NCBI GenBank assembly: GCA_914767715.1 | Contig: OU612069.1 | Span: 3,102,001-3,166,000, forward strand | Direction: 5' to 3' | DNA: 64,000 nucleotides | From: Membranipora membranacea | Taxonomy: Eukaryota; Bryozoa; Gymnolaemata; Cheilostomatida; Membraniporidae | Shown here: positions 38,101 through 47,100 of the stretch, piece after piece | Numbering within the stretch: position 1 is the first letter of the stretch | Layout: every line of letters starts with the position of its first letter | The notes under the pieces: model-generated | Seen by the model: only the letters and a program-made list of their open reading frames with translations | Databases searched by the model: none | Told to the model about the DNA's origin: nothing | Program-made: the position numbers and the translations under genes

Positions 38101-41100
38101 AACCAAGCTCAATTGGTTCTTCCAATGCAGGCTCTCATTAACCAGGGTTGGCCATGGAGTGTATGGAATGATGTAGTGCAAAACTGCTAAGAAGTACCCA
38201 CTGTGGCTTACATTAATATAAATAAATTCATTATTAGAAGATGTGAAATTTGAAACAATATCACCAATTGGATGAAATCACAAGGTCATGATGCTCGCCA
38301 CATCCTGGTGAGGCTTCTGCGTATTCTCTTGGTGGTGTTGCCAAAAGTAGATTATGTATTATTGATTTTCTTCCTCAGAATTGTCCTCTCCTTGAAGTTA
38401 ATGTTCAGAGAGGGGACAACTTGTCTAATTCTATTAAATTTTGTATATTGTATAAAATAGCCTTATTTGTCGGTTAGAGGTTAGTTGCGCAGCTACTAGT
38501 GCAATGTTGAAGCTTAGCTTTAAAGCATTGATTGCCAGAAGTCTTCTCTCAAGTGGTCCACATCATATTTGACCATACTTTTGGATATTTAATTTCCTCC
38601 CTCTGCCATTAAATTATTAACATTTTATGAATGCATTCCTCATCACCCATAGATTTCCTGGAAGTGAGTTTTACTCAACCACAATGGAGTGATGTAGCTA
38701 TTTAATTTAAAGTTATCTCTCTCTTATCTAGGTGACTCAACAGAGAACATCCCGATATGATATCGGCCAATCAATGTGTAATCTCATAGAAGTTCTGCTC
38801 AAAGATATGATTAACTTTCTAATCTCGAGTAAAGAAGGAACACAAAACTTCGGTCAGCAGCTTCTAAACAGGCTGACACAAGGTATGACCGACCACACTA
38901 GATAAAGTTTAACTCAATTACCTGCATTCGATCTGCTCCCTACAGGCCACTAGTCCTGCGGCGTTACCAGTGTAGGGGGGGGGGGGGGGGCTGCTCCGAA
39001 TGTGGGCAAATGGACCAAACTTGTTCTAGCCTACACTTATCATGTGATATACTATTTTATGTATATCTCTGCTCAATAGAGAGTGAACCAATTCACTTAG
39101 CTTTAGTATCATCAGGAGAGGTTTGGTGTGAGTCTGAGGTCTGTTTCATTAATTAGGGATGGGAACATGTTAAGTACTGATGCTAAAATTACTCTAACGA
39201 TCAGAGATACACATGTTGATAGTGTAGCTTTGATGTCAGTGTGATGACTGGCTCAGGTATAACTTGCAGGATGTGTAACTCTACTCTTTAGATTTTATCG
39301 GGTCTAAGTTCCCCTTCAAATAACCTATGTCTCAACCACAAGCCTAGTGTTTTACAATAATGTGGGGTGGAAATGACAAATGGTTTATACATTAAATAAT
39401 TATGTCAATCTTGCATGTCATACCAGATTTTTAAGGGTCAGATGTTCTTTCATGATTGACCATACATTACATTTGATTTTATGAATGTGTATATTGGATG
39501 TTTTGCAGGTTTGAGACGGTTCATGAGGCTGGCATATGAGATCTGTAGTATTAATCACGAAGATGCCCCCAAGAAAGCAGCACAAATAGCCTGTGATCTC
39601 ATCGTAAGTAAATATATTATTGTGACTCGTTACATCTTCAAGAGTAACGTAAATATTAGCTCATTTACCATGTTAGCTTGTGAAATCTGCCAAGGTTGGT
39701 GGAACAAGAATTTTTTTTTCAAACCACGTAGAGGTGTTGGTGGGGTGTTGGTTATGGTTGAGAATTAAGTCTATACCAGCAACCTGGATAGATTTCGGGG
39801 ACTTGAACCAGCTAAAGTATAGTGTGGCTAGTTAGTGGCTAATGTAAGCTAGCACCAACTCTAGTAGGGGGGGGGGGGGGGTGTTTTAATCAAGAAATGA
39901 GGGTTTTTGAAGGTTAGCTAGCCATATATTTTGCTCTTTCAACAATCCAAATGGACGGCCATTTCCTCCTGCAAATACTTTTTTCTTTTTTCCAGTATAT
40001 AAGGTTGAAATTTTGAGGTTTTGACTCTGTTCAGAGGTCGTATGAGACCAAAAAATCTACCTCATACAGGCCAACATTTGGACAAGCCCATGTATGCACT
40101 TTTTGACCCATCAATCATTTCATGCTGTTTTAAAATACAACCTTGTATAACTGCTGGGAAATAACATATGTTTTATAAGCAATGAAATTTGACTTCAGCG
40201 TAATAGACATTGCCTTGTATAACCTGAACTTTTATAAGCGAAGAAATTCAACTTCAACGATATTCATTCTCGAAATAGACAATGAAAAGTACATGGCACA
40301 TAGTGCTCTCCAGGTATATAATAGGGTCAGAGAGTAGGACATACTATGTAAGTAATAGAAGCTCAGAGCAGCGTTCTATACCCCTTTTGATCATGAGGGA
40401 AGTCTTTGGATTCAAATGTCAATATCAATTTTAAAGTGAGTAATGTCTTCAATGATATATTGACAACTCAACAATAACACTATAATATGTTCTATTCCCT
40501 GAACCCGGTTTATTTCTGCTCAAACTTTGGAGAACCTTTTAAAATTCCTCTGTTACTTTGCGTAATTTATGCTGTGTCGTTCAGGTTACAGGATTTCATC
40601 TCTACTAGCTGGGGTTCAAATCAAGACTAAGTTCTTATTCACAAATATCTATTTCTATTGAACTGTCAGTCACTTTCCCCTTTGTGGTTGTCAGTGTAAC
40701 AATGCAAGGTCAATTTGTTATTAACTCTCTGTGGCTTGTGATGTGAACAATTTGAGCCAGAAAGTTGAAAATCCCCAGTTTTCACTTACTGCTTTTTTTC
40801 ATCTCTAAATTGAGGTACTCTTCTCATGGAAGTTTTGGCTGAAACCAGACTCTCATAAACTGTGGATTGAAATTCCTTCATGTGGGAACTCCTGGCAAGC
40901 ATACCTGATACTTTCGAGTTGCCACAGTTCGCTTTTTTCATCCTTGAGGTATTGGCAAATCAGTGCCAAAAATTTAAGGTAATTAGTCTAGAGTTACGGA
41001 GATAACTAATTATTTATTAGCTTTATTTTGCCAGCCAAAACTGAGGGTGCCAGTAAATTCAGGCTTTGTAGCCTTTCAATTACTGTTACGAAATGCACTT

Positions 41101-44100
41101 TCATGCGAATGCTTACTTTTTTGTCAAGTTTTTATCTGACGATTTATTGCTGAGACGGAATGCAATTTCTCATTCCAAAACAGTATTGTTTTTCTACCCC
41201 TCGCTGCTACTACCTTCAGTCTCATGTTCATTGATACGGGGGGGGGGGGGGGGCAAACGGAATCATGAATTAACTCAAATGTTGTTTTTAGTTCTAAATC
41301 TGGGGCACATTAGCGGCTACACTACCAACATAACAGGATGTTACGAATTTTTTCCCCAGTTACCCAGAAACTATAAAAAGTTTCACCAGCAGAGTGTCCT
41401 TGTGTATTGGGTAGGTCCTGAATTGCAAAACAGAAGCTTCGGTCCATGTGTTTCTTTATTTTGTGTATTAAACTCGTAGCTCATATGACAAAGCTTGGTC
41501 CCCTGACTTCGACAAATTGAGAATAGGATGCTCCCACATATATTTGGTCACTTTTTGCCATTATTTATAATCATATTACCATAGTCTGAGATTGAATGAT
41601 GAGGCCTTGAAATCAAGGAGAATAATTTTGATAAAAATGTGAATTATGTTACAAAAAAAGTTTATCCTTGAATACCGCATTAGGCCTACTACCTGTCTAC
41701 GAGTGTGTTGTGTTACGTTTTAAATTGTCAAACCATGAAATTCCTCTGTCTTGAGTCAAATTATCAACTTGAGCCTGTAATTATTGAGGGGTGTGTGCAG
41801 CTAATCTATCGGATATGAACTCCTGCCTTAAAAAAAGTGAAAAAAGTGGCAATAAATAGCTAGTATGCATGCCAAAAAGTGAAGCAGATACTATGTTCGG
41901 TAATCATGCTTCTGAACATGTCTTTGGTTGACAAAAACTTCAACACGTAATCGATATACGTTTAAACTTGGCGCAGTTGAACCAGAGACTATAGATAATA
42001 TCCATAGTCTCTGGTTGAACTAAATTGTTGAATTAAAAGTTAGCAGGGCTAACTGCCTCTTCGGATCAGATGAAAATGAAGAAGACGCCAGTTTTCATCA
42101 CGGCAAAAGACCATTCTAAATACCATTTTCAAGGCTAGCTAAAATTTGCTGACGCAAGATCCCACAGCCGACCTTGCCAGAATTGAGTGATAGCCATAGA
42201 CTTAATATGATTAAGTCTATGGTGATAGCTCATGTAAAGTCACACCCACACACAGCCAACTTAATTCCGGCTAAATCGATATAAATTAAAAATCAACGCA
42301 ATCAATTGTCATTTATTTTATTTATTTTATTCATTTTATTTATTTATATATTTACTTGTTACAGAGACACTGTACACATAACAGACTTGTACTCGGTGAT
42401 GCCTTTGTTAGTTTTGCTGAGCGACATCTCATAGAGACAGACTTTGTGTCGTCTATCTGGAGTATATCACTGAGTGAGGTGGAGGAGTATCTCGTCCTCA
42501 ACAAATACTCGGGGGTGAGTATAAGTATGTAACTTTATTGTGTCAAAGATGGCAAATAAAATGTTCCTGCTGATAAAAGATGTGAGCAGATAAAATGTAT
42601 GGTAATACAAATATAAAATAAAACCTACTAAGACTCCTTCACCATTAAATCATTTATAAAGAACAGCTACTGCTCTAGCGCCTTACAGTAAGTGTCCTCA
42701 ACAAATACTCAGTGGTAAGTGTATAAATATTGATCAGAGAAAGTCTGGGGACGGGGATGTCAGTGTCTCTGGCCACACTGACATCGAGATTACACTATTA
42801 TCATGTGTACCTCTGATCGATAGAGTCAATTTAGTAGCAGAACCTAACATGTACCCACCCCTAATTGATAAAATTGAATACGGGTCGTCACAACAAATTC
42901 CTTTTAATGGTACTCATACTAAATAAACTAATTCACTCTCTCTCTCGATCAGAGATATACATGCAATAGTATATAATGTGATCAATGTGTTTTTGGCTTT
43001 GATATGCATTGAATTGCAGGTACACAGTTTAAATTGGCTTGCTGTGATATCTGTGAAGCCCCTCAACTTGCCTTCATCACTTCTCTACCATAGGGGAGGG
43101 TCAAGGATTTATTCCCTAAAAACTCGTTATGATACCAACGCAGACCGAATTGAACCTTTTATATATCGTTGGAAAGCCAATCGAACACTGATTCTGAATA
43201 AGACGTCATGCTGAAACCAATATTTTCAGAATCAGTGTTCGATTAGCTTTCCAACGGTATATAAAATGTCGGACTCGGTAAACGTTGGTATCATGACCTT
43301 ATGTGTTGTGTAGTTCATGACATATACTAACAAATCAGCAACAATCTCCAAGAAAGACACGTGGAGGCGATGTCAATGGAATTGATTGCAATGACATGTT
43401 TTATGATAATTGTTATAAGAAGGTGAAATTGATAATGCCATTGATCAAGGGGGCATCTCATTGTCAAGTGGCACAATTTATCAGTCAATCACTATGTAAA
43501 AAATTAAAATACAAAGTGCCCATGTCACGTACAATCAACAGAAATCTCATCAATGTTTAGCTTTTGTATTGTGGAATGATTGAAACTAATTTGTTTACAA
43601 TAACTGAAAATGATCAAATTTATATTGACACTGACGATACCTGACGACCATTGCATACAAAACTAGTTGGATATCTGCGGTTCGTGTCAAGGTGATCACT
43701 GAAAGAAGGCGTTGAGAATGTTAGTTTCCAGTTCAATGGTCTTTGTAGCGCCGTGGAGAATGATTTTTGGTGCCAACCACATCGGGTCGCAGAAAATCTA
43801 TTAAAATAACACAGGAGTTCCATATGTCATCTGGTGTTCATTAACCTAAGCAAAGCTTACTCTATTTTAGAATGTTTGAAATTTTGCCTCCATAGGTCTG
43901 TTGGTGGGAAAAATAATATTTAATGATTGTATTCTTATTTGTTATTAGCTCCCACCAGCGACAGCTGCAGAACGTGAGGCAGCTGAGAGAGCTGGAGAGA
44001 CATCGAGCAGAACTAAGGCTCCGGCAGCAGCAGACAGTATGCAGACGGATGTGTTCGAGCAAGCTCAGGAAGCTCTAGTAAGTATATTTGAGTCTTGGTT

Positions 44101-47100
44101 TCGGTTGAAATCCCAGAATGGTTCCAATAGACAGTTTTCTGAGCTCTAATTTGAGGAGCTGTCTTCTCTCCAGTTTGGTACTTTTAACCCACGCCGCACA
44201 GGAAAAAGGAGCTGAAAAGAGGGTTATCTTGAAAACCGCTTATGTTAGGATAATAATAATTCTTGATTCGGAATCTACACCATTGAAAACCCTATGAGAC
44301 AGGGTTTCCGAATCATTGGGGGCTTGAAAGTTAAATCTTAATTCTAGTGACAAAATTCATGAAAAATTCCATGAAAATTGTCCGCAAAACTGGCAGAAAT
44401 TGATATAATTGACTTTCCGAATACCAAAATCATTTCCCAAACTATGTCCCTATCAGTTTTCAATGGTGCAGTTTCAGAATTCCAAAATCATTTTTATCCT
44501 TACATAAGCGTTTTTCAGGATAACCCTCTTTTCAGCACGTTTTTCCTATGCAGCGTGGGTTAAAAGTACCAAACTGGAGGGAGGACAACTCTGAATTGAG
44601 GCCCAAATCAGAGCTCAGAAAACTGTCTATTGGACGCATTACAAACAACTCTGAACTCTTACATTTAAAGTACTACTACACATATCATTGACCTGCTTAT
44701 TCTGGGAATTCCGGAAAATTGCATTATGGGATACTGTTACTCCAACTTCTTTCTACGTCCTACTAATGCAGTTGCTATTGTTTGGAAGTTTTGGATGCCC
44801 CGCAGCAGTTAGGTTTGAGATCCACAAACTCAATGCTTCCTCATAGTGAGATATCTACTGTGTGCTGGAATCTTGCATGCATAATGGCAAAGCAAAGATA
44901 TGATACCCTCAAATGGGGATTCAGTAATCCTACATACATACATACATACATACAACATACATACGTGAAGTTGCAGATTTAAAAATATGAGGCAAAAATT
45001 AATTAAAAAGCAGGCATAAAAATTATAAACAGTATAATTTACTAGGAAGACTGAAATTAGACCAATATTAATACACAAAATACTTTTAATCAGTTAGTAG
45101 GTTTTCAATGAAAGAATAAAGCAGGTACATGTTTGTCTATAAAAATGTCACTAAAGAAAATTAATCTTCTTTTAGGGTGAAATGATGATTAAAAGTGATT
45201 CATTTTTAAAAGTATAGCATTATTGTCAATCACCTCAGCATTCCATTATATAGGTGGAAGTATTAATAACAATTAACAGTTAAATGTCAACTTATTGTTT
45301 AATTAATACTGACTAGCCTTGTCACTGGGTGACACCTTTTTTTGGTTTGAAAGTGGCAACATGACAAGGCTTGATACTGACACATTTATAAAAGCAAGAG
45401 GTATAGAAAACAGGAGAGGTTTACACCTCAGGGTGCTGGGGGCTAGAACGATCAACCATTGAAAGCTCTCCGAGCTGGACTTGAAGCCTCAACTCCTGCC
45501 GCATATGTCGTCTTGCAGTGAATGGCAAGCGGGCTACTCCCGAAGGCGGAAAGTTAGATCGCACAATCAGTTTGAAAACAAACACATTTTCAAATTAAAT
45601 TGCATTTAAAATTGAAATTATCACTTATTTCTCTTTGTTTCTGTTGTAGGATACTCCTCACGCAGCCCTCACAGTACCAGCTGTAAACGGCAGCGCTGTC
45701 ACACCTCCTGATAATAACAGCAGAACGTCACCGGCACCGATAAACCCAAACACGCTCACAGACGCCTCACCACAGAACTGGAGAAACGCATTACCTGCGG
45801 TTAGTGATTGTGTATACTTTGTTGTGCGCTGTGTCACGATTTGATAGTAGTTTTTATCGATTGAGGTGATCCACATGGCAGTCCTGATGCTAGCTAGACT
45901 GAGTTGTTGGTAGTGTCATTCCACTAACAACAATAATCGAAGCCCAACTTAATGGAATGCCGAGTAAGAGCACCTGAACTGTCTTGATATCAACTCTTGC
46001 TAGTTTGAAATGAGGCATCCCCCCCCCCCCCCGAATAAGCCTGGGTCATTTATGAACCAATAAGACAATGCACAGATTATCATTTTTGTGTTTTGTTATG
46101 TATAAACTGTTGTATCTTCATTTGACCGAAGCTTCTGGTGATAAATGTGTTTAGCATCAAAAGCTTTTGCACAGAGTAGATGAATGTAGTCTTAGCCCCT
46201 AGACCCGCTAGAGAAATTCATCATCTCTGTCTTACTGATTTTTACATGACCAATCAAGTAGATGATTCATTGGTGAAAAATATTGCAGAGCAGGTAACAT
46301 GACTGATATGTCTCCAACAGCAGATCATAACTTGACTTACTAAGTTACTTGCGTTCTAATATTGGCTTATTTTGACCTTATTTTGTGATATCTGGTATAT
46401 TTTAGGATTGGGTGGCCATTATAGAAGAAGATATCAAACGACAGATGGAGCTGAACGCTTCAGATGAAGAGAATCAGCCGCTAAGCCAAGCTTACCTCGA
46501 CGGCCGGCCGCAGAAACGCAGAAGGGTAAGTCTCACCGAGGTCTGCGTACTCAATACTTCTCTGTCACAGACTCTTTTGGGATGACATGTAATGTGATTC
46601 TACTGACTAAGCCATGTCTTATGTTGTTGCACTGGCTATCTATGATTCAACTCACAGACACATCATCCAAATCCAACATCACATACCATAACAGGCTAAA
46701 CTATAAACATACAACTACTATACGTTAGGCGATATATATATATATGTTTATGGGTTGAACACACCCTAGGGGGGGAAAGTGTCATCAGGAGGAAGAGTTC
46801 ACCTTTTCACACAGGCAAGGAATAGTGAAATTTATGGCTTGCTAACATTTTCTCAACCCAGTTACCTTGTGAACAAACTCCCATCTGAGCTAGTGAAAAT
46901 TTCACTAGCTAACATACAGGCAAACGAAACTCTTAAACTTATTATGTAAAAAATCTACTATCGTATCGGATGGCAGCCTTGCGTGAATATACATAAGCCA
47001 AAAGTTTCATGACCAGAAAGAAAAACGCTCCCCTAGTCTACTGTTTAATAGTGGTCTTGAACAGGTTCTCTTTTAATTTCCCCCCCCCCTCGAATACCTG

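Larger units (their letters stand above)
39604..42364 (+). other. BAG6 intron 20 (2.76 kb)
   Basis: Contains G15 (39867-39881) and G16 (41238-41253) runs, and two small palindromes with direct flanks (41975-42021 and 42187-42229). A 128-codon frame at 41093 crosses the G16 run and has no family character, so it is not called. Confidence 0.6.

Noticed and set aside
39797-39809. Perfect-looking B box (GGTTCAAGTCCCC, minus strand)
   Set aside because: No convincing A box at the right distance.
41093-41479. 128-codon plus frame in BAG6 intron 20
   Set aside because: It crosses a G16 homopolymer, has no protein character and no splice context.
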